DNA from: Acephala macrosclerotiorum
Lineage: Eukaryota; Ascomycota; Leotiomycetes; Helotiales; Mollisiaceae
Direction of reading: 5' to 3'
Length of the DNA stretch: 64,000 bases
NCBI GenBank assembly: GCA_014904845.1
Contig: MU119431.1
Coordinates: 1 to 64,000, forward strand
A program made the position numbers and the translations under genes. Below, piece by piece: positions 44,587 through 55,812 of this stretch. The stretch's first letter is position 1. Each line of letters begins with the position of its first letter. Below the pieces are notes generated by a model, which had not been told where the DNA came from, did no database searches, and saw only the letters and a list, made by a program, of their open reading frames with translations.

Positions 44587-45267
44587 ATGTATGCCATGAG
44601 TTCCAACGGAAACGACAACTCGCCGTCTTCTAATCGTTCTCCGGCTTTCGCCACGCCATCCGTGCATTTCGCAATCCCAACAGAGCAATACGAGTCCAAA
44701 CTGCAAACTTCTACACCGCAGTACCACGATACTTTCAAGCCTGACCGGAGGTTGGAAGAGCTTCAAACCTTGCCTCGTTCGCCGCCTCGGATTCTCACAT
44801 TTTTCAAACCTGCTGTCGACTCCTACAGACCACCACCAAACTTTCTCCCGCCTCTACCTCCACCGAGCTTCTCCACTGCAGTACTCGCGAATCATATCCA
44901 CTGCCCATCGCCTCCCGCACAGAAGTACTTTCCCGATCTTCGCTACCAATACCAATCCGACCTGCCAATACCGCATCAAACCAGCAACTCCCAGAAACGC
45001 TTTCACGAACTGAAGGGGTATTCACCTCAAAAGAAACCACTTTCTCGCTCCGAAGAGATAGGTCAGAAACTGATTGGAGTCTCCTTGGCAGACTCCTTCC
45101 TCATCGGCCCGATTTACGCCATCTGGAGTCTGGACATTGAACGATATTTGGAACCACGGGATCAAGGACTCTTACGACCAGATTATTGGTGTAGGAATTT
45201 GTTTGAGTATGAGTGGTATGACAATTATCCTAATCTCGCACTCAGAGAGGAGATGGGATATGCATAA
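44587..45267 (+). CDS. Hypothetical proline-rich protein
   Basis: Intronless, 226 aa, ATG 44587. The N-terminal 110 residues are Ser/Pro-rich with poly-Pro (NFLPPLPPPSFS), the middle is basic, and the C-terminal 60 residues are ordered-looking and rich in aromatic residues (IYAIWSLDIERYLEP, CRNLFEYEWYDNYPNL). No signal peptide or helix. The family is not recognised; codon use is that of a real gene, but homologues would have to be found to be sure. Confidence 0.55.
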   Translation: MYAMSSNGNDNSPSSNRSPAFATPSVHFAIPTEQYESKLQTSTPQYHDTFKPDRRLEELQTLPRSPPRILTFFKPAVDSYRPPPNFLPPLPPPSFSTAVLANHIHCPSPPAQKYFPDLRYQYQSDLPIPHQTSNSQKRFHELKGYSPQKKPLSRSEEIGQKLIGVSLADSFLIGPIYAIWSLDIERYLEPRDQGLLRPDYWCRNLFEYEWYDNYPNLALREEMGYA

Positions 45268-46090
45268 TCGAGCTGCTGATCAAGTCTTTACATACTTTCT
45301 GTTTGCATGGATGATTCTTAATCTGTTTGCTCTACCTTTTTGGTGTCCTTTGTTGTTCAGGAGTATATGTGGATCATGGTCGTAGTAAAAGGGGTGCATA
45401 CAGGTATGGGAAGAGAAGGTAATGCTTGTCCATGCGTGAGAGGAGCTCAGGTGGATAAAGCTGCTTCCAGACATTGGTCTTGGACGGACGATGTGACTAT
45501 AATCTCAAAGACCATTTGAATTCTCTGCCCTTGAAATGTTCCAACCTCATATCAAGCATCCAATATCCTTTCAAAAGAGCAACATGATTTTCGAGTCACA
45601 AGCAGGACTAGCGTGACTAAATCCGAAAGTGCACCTTATTCTGCCTTATAACCCTGCCTTTGACAGTACATCGTCTCGCACGCATGTTCTACCTTTCCTA
45701 GAACGAACCCCCTTTCATGAGTTTATTCCTAGAAGAGGGTGCGATGTGCAACAAAAGAGGGTGGGTTAGTTCGTGTCGATGCGTATCGGACACTAAGGGC
45801 AGAATATACACGTTATCTAGGTTGAGAGTGCGCTTGAAGCAATGAGCGAGAGGAATCCAATGGAATCAAAGCATCACCGTTGTCAACAGTTTCTTTGCTG
45901 TCAAGCACAAGTTATCCGCGAAGAGGTATACTTGTATAGAGGATAACAAGGTTTGGACATTAAATGGACAAGGCTCTGTCTGTGAAAGTTAGGGTCATGC
46001 AAAGAGAACCCCGTCTTTGTATTATTTGTGAATATGTGATTATACATGCCTCTCAAAGAAGCTGGATAGATTGCCGACATCCTCCGAGGC
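45268..46090. other. Intergenic region
   Basis: About 820 bp with no supported gene between two convergent genes. Confidence 0.35.
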
Positions 46091-48034
46091 CTATACCAAT
46101 AACAAAGCTCCCAATATGCCAACACTGACCCAGGACATCTGGACCAAGGACAGTTTCTTTGTATTTCCAATATTCGAGATTATGGAGGCAGATACACCCG
46201 CACTGGCTGTAATTGAAGCTGAAGTCGAAGTCGAAGTGGAGGCAGCTTTAACATTTGCGAGGTTTGCTGTCGAGGATGTCGCACCTATAACTTCACACCA
46301 GTTAGCTCTCACTCCTCCGCCTGGCATCTGCAATACGACTCTATTGCTGCCTAGGCTCACGACGTCGTTGTTTGCGAGCGTTATAGGTTTTCCTCCAAGT
46401 GTAGCTGTTTGAGAACTAATCACGATGGCTGATGCGCCTACTAGGGCTGTGAAGGCATAGCCTGCGACTGTTGCTGCGGCGGGCATAGCGGCCGTGGATG
46501 ATGGAAAGATAAAGGTAGATGCCGTACCTCCGGAGTATTGCACGACCAGGCCATCAGTGCCAAGAGTAGCGACATCATTAGCACCAGCCAAGGTGACGGC
46601 TTGCCCTCCAGAAGTGATAGCTTGACCATTGACGACCACCGAGCCATCGCCCGCCGCAGCAGAGATCACCTGTCCCGCGAACCTAGCAATTGCTGTCAAC
46701 GTTGGGCTCGGCTTCGCAGGAGTGACTGTAGGATTGGTATAGAATGTGGACTTTGCGTCTGTACCTGCGATGTAGATTCCTGATGTGCCGACCGAGACGA
46801 TCGCTTTGCTGCCGGAGGCGTCGGTGAGTGTTGCGATTTGGCCGATCGTTGCGGTGGAGTCGCCTGGGAGGAGTATACCCGAAGAGCCGGCGATGGCGGA
46901 GAGGGTATTGGCTCCTACGACTGCAATGACTGTTGGGAACGTTGTGCTCGGAGTTGTGCTTTGGAGAAAGTGTGTATCGCTGCTCTGTGTAGTAGCCAAT
47001 GGAGAGCTTGAACTAGTAGTGTTCGAGGCAGGGATGTCGGATGAACTTTGGGCGGCTGCTGGCGGGCTACTGGCAGAAGTCGTCACTTGAGCAGGAGTCG
47101 AAGTGCTTGAAGCTTGATCTAGAGTGGGAGAGGCAGCAATTGTGGCCGAGTCGTAGGCGGATGTGTACTGAACAGGTACCGTGGAGACGAACAGCGAGTC
47201 AGCAGTAGGAACAGCTCCTGGAGGATCAAAGACCCCGACCCCATAGTTTCGGTTGCCACAATGCATCCAGTACGGACTTTCACACTGTTAGTAGTGTTTG
47301 GGGGCGAACTACGCAGGAAACTTACTATCCGACTCTTCTGAATTCCATTGGGACCCACATTCGTGGATTGCATCTGTTGTAGACATTGCTCACTGGGTGT
47401 GATTCTGTCAGAACACCTTGAGTTGAAAGCACTGAGTACGCAGGACATTTCTCCAGATCACTCAAAGCAAAAGGGCGAGCTGGATCTCTAGCGGTGGCTG
47501 CCGCGTCCGCGAATGGTGGGAGGGTAGATACGTCGGAGAGAGCCATCGGGAAAGCTTTGCAGACATAATTTGGACCTAGAGGACCGCAGGTGTTGTATCC
47601 ATACAGAGTGTTTACCACCAAGTATATTGAGGAAGATGTTCTGGAGACAAGTCACTCAATAGAGTTACGCGTGTTAGGGAGAAAATTCGTTTCTATACAA
47701 GTGAATAGCCCATTAGGGACAACGACGTGGCCAGGATTGAAATTACTTACAAAGTTACTGATAGCACAAGATCGTAGTATTCCGTTGCGCAGTTTGAGCA
47801 GTTTCCCCTATTCTCTTGGAAGCATGATAAATGAAAAGTTCCCGCAAAAGCTATAAATATTAGCTGGGTTGCCCAAAGGAGGGAATTGGAAATCAACACG
47901 CTACATGGGTTCCACACCGTAACACGACCTGATAGAGTAGAGCACCATTCTGACTTGTCGCGTGACTTTAGATCAATACGCCATGTTGAGCCAAAGGGCG
48001 AAGGCTCTAACTTACCGGGTCGAGAATATACCAT
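46091..48034 (-). CDS. Ser/Thr-rich surface protein with threefold repeat, GPI-like tail
   Basis: Exons are 47276-46091, 47640-47326 and a 5' exon ending at 47751; ATG 48034 would give 594 aa, but the start is uncertain because the true N-terminus may begin nearer the hydrophobic stretch (LLWATQLIFIAFAG). The first third is Cys-containing (YGYNTCGPLGPNYVC, PYWMHCGNRNYGVGVFDPP). It is followed by a Ser/Thr linker likely to be O-glycosylated. Next come three imperfect beta-rich repeats of about 70 residues: TLSAIAGSSGILLPG..., QVISAAAGDGSVVVNG... and FTALVGASAIVISSQ..., each with TLGG or TIGQ and ending near a VSLG/VSVG or ATLG step. After another Ser/Thr stretch, a hydrophobic C-terminus (SWVSVGILGALLLV) suits a GPI signal. 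Likely a cell-wall protein. Confidence 0.68.
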
Positions 48035-50447
48035 TCGGGACAACGAAGGATCAACTTGTCAGACATTACTTCTATACCAAGGATCAGGAGGACACCAAGG
48101 TAAAGTCGCTTGTGCCTGCTGTTGACACAATTGAGGACGAGGAGAATGACCTTACTGCTACAATCTTGTTCCGACCTCATGAACTTGTCCCAGGTGGTCC
48201 AGAGTGCAAGATGACTCGATCAATGTAGATCAAGACTTTCGTGGATTTACGCCACTTTACATTCCTACCAAGGATAAAAGTCCTATAGTCGCTGACTAAG
48301 ACCCGTTCCAAGGTGTTCATATTTTTAATAGCTGATCATAAAAGCATCATCGCCGCCACGGGATTGGTCGGTCATGCGTTCGGCTCGTGGGCACACTATG
48401 AGGAGCAAATGTGGTTCAGAGACTATTTACCAAAAGATGCCCCAAACGCCCGAATCCTCACGTAAGGTTATTATTTAGAGCTGCAAGCACCTCTGTTAGT
48501 ATCTTGCAAGATCATACAAACAAGTTTTTTCATAGCCTGGTTGCAATGAGAGAAGAGGGTCGGGTAGGTTTTTGTTGCTCCTGTCTCAAGCCAAGCCAAG
48601 CTATCTACAAGTGCGAGAGCAGGCCCATCATTTTCATCGGCCACAGTCTTGGGTGCCTGATCATCAAAAAGGTAAGGTCCTCATGTGGGTAGAATGTCTC
48701 GAAGCTCTAGTCACGAGTGGTAACTAATGAGCAGTAGACTTTGATTGATACCTTCGCACTTGCAATCTAAGCTCTCCTAGATTGTCCTTGAATTTGAGGT
48801 GCATAAGTCAACAGCAAGATCTCAAATTTACTAATTCGTAACAGAAATAGCTCACGTCTTCCAGTCAGAGAGATTATATTCTTAGCTCCGCCACATCGCG
48901 GTCTCAACATCAAGGCATTTCAAACCTTGGTCAAGGGGGAGGCTACTGAGCAAATGATCTTGGAGCTCAAATCTGAATCGCCGACTTTGACTTGGTTGAA
49001 TCAAGCTTTTGCCCGCTACGCAGAAGACATCAATATCTTCACCTGCTAAGAAAATAGGCCCACAAAGACTGCAGTCAATGTGAGACGCCCTTGCATGAGT
49101 TTGGACATTGCTGATGCTAGTCAGGTTAACGGTGTTTGGAAGCGTGAAGGTCCACCTGTTATGAAGGTCACACTCGACTCGGTCCGACTATACTATCCCA
49201 GGGAGAAACTGGTCGCTTCTGACACCGACCACTCTCAGATCGCCAAGATCAGGAGGGGTCAGAGCGGATTTATCCCGCCGTGAAGGCTGCTATCAAACAT
49301 GGGCTTGTCACTGCTGCGAAGATCGTCATTGTGAAAGGAGATAGAAAACCCGAAAGCTCTCAATTTGAAGAAAGGGTAAGCCTGGATGCCATCCCGCAAA
49401 CAATTACCGCAGTATCAATCTGACAGAATCTACAGTTCCAAGAATCTAGTTTAGCAAATTATTCGACACCCCCACCACGTGATTTGCATCACCAGCTCGC
49501 GCAATCTATCGATCCCCATATCAGCTCCCGCACAAGATATATCAACCGCCATGTATCCAGTCCCACAGGAACGGCGACAACGAACTTACCAGAAAGTATC
49601 CCCACTATTGTATCAGGCTTCGAATCTCTGAAAGTCTTCGACGAAGCTTCTGATGAAGAGTACGAGACATCCGGTGAAGAGCACGAGACACAAGGCAAAA
49701 CTCTGACTACGCGTTCAGGAGAAGAAGTCAATGCCTTTGTAGTTGTTGAATCCTTATCCAGCCGCGGCGACAATTCTGTCATAGGGCTTGGTGATAAGAG
49801 AATGGAGGCGCTCAATTTCTTCCGCGGCGATACAGTCTTAGTCATGGGCAACAAAGGAAAGGAAACTATTCTCATTGTTATAGCTAATGACCACAAAAAG
49901 ACAAGTGCGCACATCCGAATCCTGTCGCAAGATATAACCTCGGCGTGGAGTTTGGTGATATAATCACTGTCCAGCCATTGCCCGACATCCCAAACGTTAA
50001 CTACATTGCAATCTCGCCCGTCGCGGACCTTGTCAAGGGCGTTACAGACTCGATCTCTGACTACTTCCCTGACCAGTATTTCCACCAAGCATTTCGACCG
50101 TTCGACAAGGCGACGTATTCGCGATTAGTTACGCAACAAAAAAGGGCAGATGTGCCTATATGGACTTCAAAGTCGACGAGATTGATGGCCCTGGATACGG
50201 CATTGTAGCCGATGATACCATGATTCACTACAAGGAAGCGCCAATTTATCGTGAAGGTGTGGGATTTGGCACCTCAAATCGATCCGAACGTGTGACCTCA
50301 AGTGGAGATAAAGGTAAAGGTGTGGGGTTCGGCATGCCCTCAGAGTCAATTCATCGTGAACGCCGTAGGGGATTTGGCCCCTCAAATTGATCCTACCGTG
50401 TGACCTCAGATGTGGATAAAGGCGAAGGCGTGGGGTTCAGCATATGA
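47983..50447 (+). pseudogene. SERAC1-like hydrolase fused to Cdc48 N-domain, decayed
   Basis: Pieces of one protein follow in order on the plus strand. First are TYRVENIPFGTTKDQLVRHY and VDQDFRGFTPLYIPTKDK. Then comes a lipase-like domain (ATGLVGHAFGSWAH, DHTNKFFHSLVAMREEG, IFIGHSLGCLIIKK with the Ser of G-H-S-L-G). IIFLAPPHRGLNIKAFQTLV, LNQAFARYAEDINIF and DHSQIAKIRRGQSG are the usual C-part of SERAC1-like fungal proteins. A linker follows (FQESSLANYSTPPPRD). After it the frame enters a clear Cdc48/p97 N-domain: LNFFRGDTVLVMGNKGKETI, ARYNLGVEFGDIITVQPLPD, HQAFRPFDK, and, after loss of one G at about 50110, GDVFAISYATKKG and VADDTMIHYKEAPI. There are many frame changes and stops (for example 48227, 48298, 49282, 50394). 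No AAA ATPase part follows. Confidence 0.62.
50262..50447 (+). repeat. 108-bp coding tandem repeat, two copies
   Basis: Unit 1 starts at 50262 (GFGTSNRSERVTS...) and unit 2 at 50370 (GFGPSN-stop-SYRVTS...), both in the same frame at the end of the Cdc48-N-like relic. The repeats share GTGTGACCTCA and GATAAAGG.. blocks. CGA in copy 1 is TGA in copy 2. Confidence 0.7.
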
Positions 50448-50476
50448 ATGCATTCGGATGCCCCTTACTATAATTG

Positions 50477-50616
50477 ATTTTATTTTATTTTATTTTATTT
50501 TATTTTATTTTATTTTATTTTATTTTATTTTATTTTATTTTATTTTATTTTATTTTATTTTATTTTATTTTATTTTATTTTATTTTATTTTATTTTATTT
50601 TATTTTATTTTATTTT
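50477..50616. repeat. (ATTTT)n microsatellite, about 28 copies
   Basis: Uninterrupted pentanucleotide tract of 140 bp. The open frames through it (poly FILFY) are artefacts. Confidence 0.95.
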
Positions 50617-52599
50617 CCCCTATTGGCTGTTTGATGTAGCCCGGGCTCGACATTGCCGTTCTCCCCTTCAGGATAGGCATCTTTAGTCATCGTAAATAGC
50701 GTTGCAATCATTGTCCTTGACAAGGCTGAGTGTTCTAGACACAAGTCGCTTCGAAATCGAGCCGCCCTGCATGGCAATAAAGATCGAAAATCTCAAGCCG
50801 CAAACCCAAACGCATCAGGAGAAAAGGAAGATCAGTATGTCTGAAGTAGCCGCCTGTGAGGAGCAAAGCCTTGTCAACAATTGCAAGCCTGCAATTCGTC
50901 ACCAACTGAACAGGCAGCCTTGAGGCTGTGCAAAGCCACGGCTTGGAACTGGGAAATCGAGCATTCGGGGCGCACTTGAGAGCACGCAATATCGTCGTTG
51001 AAATTCGCAAGATACGAGAGCTTTACAAGCATTATTCAAAGTTCACTCAAGTTACTTAGTCGCTCGACTTTCCCGCGTCACTTGAGAAGATAGTAACACA
51101 TGACTGAAGTATAGAATACAAGATAGTACATATTTATACAAGAGATAATACATTACTAGAACTCCACCTTTCGCCAGAGACCAATAAATCCTCCTCCCAT
51201 TGTTCGAACTTCAAACCTTCGGCCTGCAGACCATCTCCCACCCATCATTTTGAGCAGTTGCTTCTGCCAGTTCTGGCGCTTTGCTCTTATTTGGTGTTTG
51301 TACGGCTTCGGACAAAGTAGTTTCCTCTTCGCTCTCGACCAAGGATCGTACCGTATGGTCATCTGGATCTGGCGCCTTCGCTTTGTCCTTCGATAAAACT
51401 CTCAGTCGATTTTAAATATGCTGTTCGAATAGCCTCCGCTATAAAATAAGTATTAATATTGGCAGTAGTTTTATCGTATATTATAATACCGGGAAAGTAT
51501 AAAAAAAAAAAATTATTATAAATAAAATTTAATAATATAATATTTTTTTTTTAAAAAAAATTATATATAAAAATATAAATATATAATTTTAATTTATTAA
51601 TTTTTAAAATAATATTTTAATTAAATTATTTAATTAAAAAATATATATAACAAAGTAAATTTTATTAATACGCGTATATTTTATAAAAAATACATTCTTT
51701 AAAAATGATTGGGTATATATTAAGAGTAGTATGTTCTCCTCTTTTAAATACATGGATAGTACGGATCGAATTCTTTAACCTTGATCTTTGGCATCTGGGT
51801 AATGCTACTATTGCTAATCAAGCCACAACCAAAGGCCGAGAGCGGGGTATGCATCTTGGGCATCCAATCCAGGATCCGAGTCTAGGCAATTTTAGAAATG
51901 CCTTGATTTAAGCTCTTCAATTGTTACTAACGTGACTCTTAACAAATCAAAACTCTGCTCAAATAATAAATCACATGCATAAAAGATGTTGCACTTTAAG
52001 AACGTGGGGTCGGGCAGGCTGTCATATGCGGCCGTTCTTTTTGCGATCTCTTCCACAACGGCGTTTCATTCACATTGTTAAGATTGATTAAGATCAATTA
52101 TTCAAAGATGATTACCAAACATTGCTTTGCATATAGACACCCTCAAAAAACATGTTAGCATACAAATACTTGCTAAAGATTCTGTCATAACTCATAAACC
52201 TATATTTAGGGTGCGAGTGTCCTTTTTTCTTTTCTTTTTGGAAACCTGTGCTTAGGGTCACATCAGGTTGGTGACACCGCATATGACGCAGACTCAGCTC
52301 GCAATGTGATGCCATATTAACAAGGATGTACGCCCATATCGACATATGCCCAATCGATTCCCTCCACCATTGCAGATAAAATAGAATTTTGTCTTCTTCG
52401 GGTGGCTCTGAGGCTCGGGGTTTCGCTCCTGGAATCGAGGCCTCCAGGCTTTTTTGATCTCGCTTCATGCAGGACATGTCGTCGTGTTTTGATCGTGAAG
52501 TTTTCAGTTTCTACCATACTTCGTTGATATTTTCAAGAGCTCATCACGATTGTATTAAATCAACAACTATCAAACTTCGTCGACGCTTCCGGCAGAACT
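50617..52599. other. Gene-poor region with AT-rich island
   Basis: About 2 kb without a supported gene. A short frame near 50925-51058 (AVQSHGLELGNRAFGAHLRA...) looks like a gene fragment without context. The island 51410-51720 is almost pure A/T. The region just before 52600 is the promoter of the HET gene. Confidence 0.4.
51410..51720. other. AT-rich island (RIP-like relic)
   Basis: Very high A+T with many TA steps and A/T homopolymers, sharply bounded by normal-GC DNA. It fits a small transposon copy hit by repeat-induced point mutation or an AT isochore fragment. No ends or coding remains were recognised. Confidence 0.5.
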
Positions 52600-54915
52600 A
52601 TGGACGCCGTGAGGTTATGCGCTTCTTGTAATCAAATCAATTTCGAGGCGTTGAGAAACCCGTTGATGTCCGATCTACCTGCATTGAGAGAAGGCCGAGC
52701 GGATTCGAGTCGTCATCCCTTCAAGGATAAGCGGGACGATGCCCATAAACCAACCACACTCGGTACGCTCAAAGATATACTTAAGAGAGGCTCCACTTGC
52801 CAACTCTGTCAGCTTGTTGGCAATCTGATCTCTCGCTGCAATGCCGGACGCCTCCCTGATCTCAGGATAGATGAGAACGAGATTTGTCAAGCGGAGACGT
52901 CTTTCTTCGGCGTCTACCGAGATCCAACTGGGAAGAACTATTGGATTCGTCGGCTTTCTATATTCGTGAATGACAATTATTATGTTGCTGGAGGCCCCAG
53001 GCGAAGCATGTACTTTGCTTTTCAGGCATGCGACATTGGCGCGACAACCGTCCAAGTCGACAACCAATTTGCGGATCCTCGATCTAGCATAGACATGATG
53101 GTTTTTGGGGGTCGCCGACGGCCTCTTCAGGTGAATTTCGGATGGATACGTCGCTGGATGGAGCTTTGTCACAAGTATCATGGTGCCGAATGTGAAAAGT
53201 CGGATATCAGCCCGAGCGGCAACAAGTCCACCCTCATTCGCTTTGTTGATGTTCACCACAGGTGTATTGTCACTAAAGCCAATGTCCAAATCTCAGACTG
53301 TCGATATGTTGCACTCAGCTATGTGTGGGGCGGACCACAAGAGTTCAAGCTTGAGACTTCCAATGCGGACAGACTGGCAGGACAGGGTTCTCTGTGTAAT
53401 GGAACTCTACCTCAGACGATTGAAGACGCCATATTCTTGACACAGTCACTGGAATTACAGTACCTTTGGATTGATGCGCTGTGTATCATCCAGGACGACG
53501 ATGCAGATAAAGAAGTTCAGATAGCATCCATGAGCCAGATATACGGCTTTTCGTTTATAACGCTCGTGGCAGCATCAGCAGCAAGCGTCCATGGCGGTAT
53601 TCCTGGTCTTCGCAAGGGAAGTCGCTCAGCCGAGCAAAAGGAGGTGGTAGTTGTACCTGCTACCAACGTGGATGACAATTGTAAAGCGTTGGTGGGTCTA
53701 TCCCTCATGACAACGCTGCAACCTGTTAGCAGTATCACAGATCATTACTTAGATCAGACAGTCTGGAATAGCCGTGGGTGGACGATGCAGGAGCGTGCAT
53801 TGTCCCGCCGAGTCCTGGTCTTTACACATGAGCAGATGTATTGGGTCTGCCGGGAAGCTACTTTCTGCGAAGAGTCGTACTTTGAGAACGACCTGCTTCG
53901 ATTCAATCGATTCCATGACAATGCCCTCGAGCAGACTCTACAGCACTCGTTTCGAAATTTCTATGAGCCCGAGAATGAGGAGCTACGCGTTTGGAAAGTT
54001 TATCAAAGACTTGTGGCAGGCTATACTAGAAGAACCTTCTCCTTTCAGGGAGACGCTTTTGCTGCTTTTCTGGCTATCCTTCAAGGCTTGTCAAGCCTCT
54101 CAGGTGAAGAATTCATCTGGGGCTTGCCGCGTTCTCATTTTGAGCAGAGCCTACTCTGGAATTCCTTCACTAAACAGCAGCGTAGAGAAGAACTTTCCAC
54201 TCTGCCAATGACTTCGAAAAAAGTGAGAGTCCCTTTTCCCAGCTGGTCGTGGATTGGTTGGATTGGCGAGACGTTCATCAGAATAGGAGACGAGCTTTTT
54301 GATTCAGACTCAGGGTAAGTAATGATCTTTGTCAGATTTCTCCAGGAACTTTCACTTATTCCGGCACCCAGTGAGGTTCCTGAGATTATTTGCTTCGAAC
54401 ATAAGCATGCCCCTTTCCGCCTTGAACAGGTCAGGCAGACAAGGGCAGCGTATGAGTTTATGGTAGACCGGAGTCGTTCCGGCTGGAAAATGACTGACAA
54501 CCAACCTGTTACTATCGCCGATCTGACAGCCGAGCATCCACAGCTATATCTTACTGAAATGCATCAGACTCCCGAGATGCAAGTCATTTTCTTCTGGACG
54601 AGCAGTGCATTTTTCACTGTATCGCCCTCGGAAAATGATTCCGATTCTCACTCCGAAATCAGCGACTCCAGAGGCAATGTCGTAGGGTCTGCCAGGAACA
54701 TGACAATGAACGATGACACACGCGGGCATGGCAGCCCCCAACTACGCGAGTTCATTGTAATAGCTAGTCGGAGAAACCGGTTCACGGAGCCAACGTTGCT
54801 AGTCCTTCAGATAGAGTGGCGAAACAGCTTCGCATATCGTGTTAACTATGCGGAAATAGCCGAAGATGCATGGCTTCGAAAGTCACATTCTTGGAAACTT
54901 ATTCCCTTACGATAG
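52600..54915 (+). CDS. HET-domain protein (heterokaryon incompatibility type)
   Basis: Exons are 52600-54314 and 54372-54915, giving 752 aa from ATG 52600. An N-terminal Cys motif (LCASCNQINF, with CQLCQLVGNL further on) resembles the zinc-ribbon-like head of many HET proteins. The HET domain spans about residues 230-340: YVALSYVWGGPQEF, LPQTIEDAIFLTQSLELQYL, WIDALCIIQDD, EVQIASMSQIYGFSFITLVA and GGIPGL. Downstream come SRGWTMQERALSRRVLVF and RTFSFQGDAFAAFLAILQGL, in the family order. The joint SDSG-EVPEIICF is in frame. HET proteins set off allorecognition cell death; partner genes are not visible next to it. It seems intact. Confidence 0.88.
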
Positions 54916-55240
54916 CACTTTCGATACAATTTCATGAAACTTATAAGTCTGTAACTCAAACTGAACATTCTTTTGCTAGTTTTCTGGGGGCCGTGGTAGA
55001 TTGCACAGAGCGAAGCCGAGTTAATATCTCTGGTTTAAAAGTTTTTTTTCGTATACGGGATAAACTTTGTTTTATTTTTTAAATATCCGTAATTTGAAGT
55101 TTTTTTTAAATTACTTTCGTTTTATTAATATAAATATAATATATTATACAAATAAATAATATTAATAATAATTTATTAAATAAAAAATTTAATTATATAT
55201 AAATAATAAAAATTATATATTATATATTTATATATTTATA

Positions 55241-55303
<63 letters not shown>

Positions 55304-55812
55304 ACGAGAAACAAATACAAGGCTTCTTGATCCGAGGCGGTATAAATGGATGGAGAAGGTATAATTGGTTGTTATTCAGAAATTCGTAGGTATCTCCGGA
55401 TGAGGCGTTATTGGATGCGAGGAGCAGAAAACGTCATTCGTTACGTGGCTGTAGAATAAGCAATGAGCTTGAAGCCACTCGGCATCAGCCGGAGGAAGTG
55501 TTTTTACTAATGAGTAAATACCCACTGACAAGAATTGCAGTTGGACGATAAGAAAGCAAGGAGAACTTCAAGAAATCTCAACCATATTTATAGTGTAGGT
55601 AGGGGAATTTTATGCATTTTTAGGGGTATATACGTTGATCTGTAGAGTGTATCAGACCTGAATAGGTGGTGCGAATAAAGACATGAAAAAAAAAGTTCAG
55701 TATACCTCCCTCATCCTACTCCTCCAATATCCCAGCAAATGCTAGACAATCTTCCCATCGTATTCGTCAAACATAATATCAACACTTAAATCCTCCTTCA
55801 CAAGCAACCCTG
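54916..55812. other. Intergenic with AT-rich island and poly-A
   Basis: About 900 bp separating the HET gene from PIG-L (convergent). AT-rich DNA from about 55020 to 55300 ends in a 58-nt poly-A run; the rest shows no gene. Confidence 0.4.
55244..55301. repeat. 58-nt poly-A tract
   Basis: Uninterrupted A run directly following about 220 bp of almost pure AT sequence. It could be the tail of a RIP-mutated non-LTR retroelement or simple slippage. Confidence 0.9.

Noticed and set aside
48427..48691. Short plus-strand frame holding GHSLG as a free-standing gene
   Set aside because: It is one exon-like piece of the larger SERAC1-like relic, with matching pieces before and after it.
50410..50686. 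Open frames rich in Phe/Ile/Leu/Tyr
   Set aside because: They are translations of the ATTTT microsatellite and have no other support.
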